Assembly: GCA_910592005.1 (NCBI GenBank)
Contig: CAJVPP010001599.1
Span: 1-18,965, forward strand
From: Funneliformis mosseae
Lineage: Eukaryota > Glomeromycota > Glomeromycetes > Glomerales > Glomeraceae
Reading direction: 5' to 3'
Length of the DNA stretch: 18,965 nucleotides
Below, piece by piece: positions 18,611-18,965 of this stretch. The position numbers and the translations under genes are program-made. Numbering within the stretch: the stretch's first letter is position 1; every line of letters begins with the position of its first letter. The notes beneath the pieces were generated by a model. That model did not search any database. It saw only the letters and a list, made by a program, of their open reading frames with translations, and was not told the origin of the DNA.

Positions 18611-18788
18611 AGTCAAAATTATCTAATTATATAAAGTCAATCGTAATTCTATTTTACGCGTTACGTATATTCCAATTTATAAAATTATCTAATAATTACA
18701 ATTTTGATAAAATTGCTAAATTTTTACGTGATTTTAAATTTTCATTTTCAGAAGGAAATACAAATTTCAATGATAATATTCCGATAAT

Positions 18789-18821
18789 CACCACTGATTC
18801 ACCACTGATTCACCTCTGATT
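18789..18821. repeat. 11-bp tandem repeat, three copies
   Basis: CACCACTGATT occurs twice in tandem (18789-18810), followed by CACCTCTGATT (18811-18821). It is a simple short tandem expansion about 355 bp upstream of the SANT-like gene. Confidence 0.75.
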
Positions 18822-18965
18822 TATCCTTAGGTTTACCACTAATTAAAATTTCTGAATAATTAACAATTTTTTTTTTTAATTTACGTAATTTTTAATTAAA
18901 ATTTTGCAAAAATAATCTAATTTTATTATTCTAATTTATATTTAATGAGAACTTTATTTTAAAAA

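Larger units (their letters stand above)
18436..18965. other. upstream region of the SANT-like gene, no further gene seen
   Basis: This AT-rich sequence has two short repeats (18570-18610 and 18789-18821, listed separately). No coding sequence is recognisable before the window ends. Confidence 0.5.

Overview
This window is nuclear DNA of a very AT-rich fungus. Short (about 62-107 nt) GT-AG introns, a fungal-type lysine-pathway homoaconitase, an Npr3 family protein, a Kelch-plus-BTB protein and a Myb/SANT-like gene, all sitting among large amounts of decayed repeat DNA, fit an arbuscular mycorrhizal fungus (Glomeromycotina, Rhizophagus-like). The organism is an inference; the gene identities come from reading conserved motifs through spliced exons.

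Layout. 1-2640: no intact gene; tandem repeats (including an array of about 25-bp hairpin-like units) and two weak coding relics. 2787-5313 (+): complete six-exon mitochondrial homoaconitase, LYS4. 5381-6741 (-): a decayed HbrB-like gene (Bit61/Protor/PRR5 family, a TORC2 subunit), broken by many frame changes and stops; two different TA-flanked inverted-repeat elements (MITEs) sit back to back in what was its first intron. 6742-6911: a compact divergent promoter with two CACGTG boxes. 6912-9145 (+): complete five-exon NPR3/NPRL3, a subunit of the SEACIT/GATOR1 complex that restrains TORC1. 9301-9372 (-): tRNA-Glu(CTC) with a pol III terminator. 9982-11655 (+): single-coding-exon Kelch-BTB protein with probable introns in both UTRs. 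11741-13190: AT-rich, no gene. 13190-17220: old repeat-derived DNA with two U2-snRNA-like 5' modules, coding relics on both strands and hairpins. 17760-18435 (-): four-exon Myb/SANT-like DNA-binding gene with a one-base frame break in exon 2. 18436-18965: its upstream region, with short tandem repeats.

Functional links. NPR3 (TORC1 control by nitrogen and amino acids) and the HbrB-like gene (TORC2) are arranged head to head over about 170 bp, and a lysine biosynthesis gene lies next door; the TORC2 partner copy looks dead while its neighbours are fully open. I found no clearly new multi-gene system. The most useful leads are the dead TORC2-subunit copy with its twin MITEs, the U2-like modules, the tandem hairpin array, the T-run/A-run palindromes placed inside introns, and an unnamed decayed repeat family at 15.8-17.1 kb.
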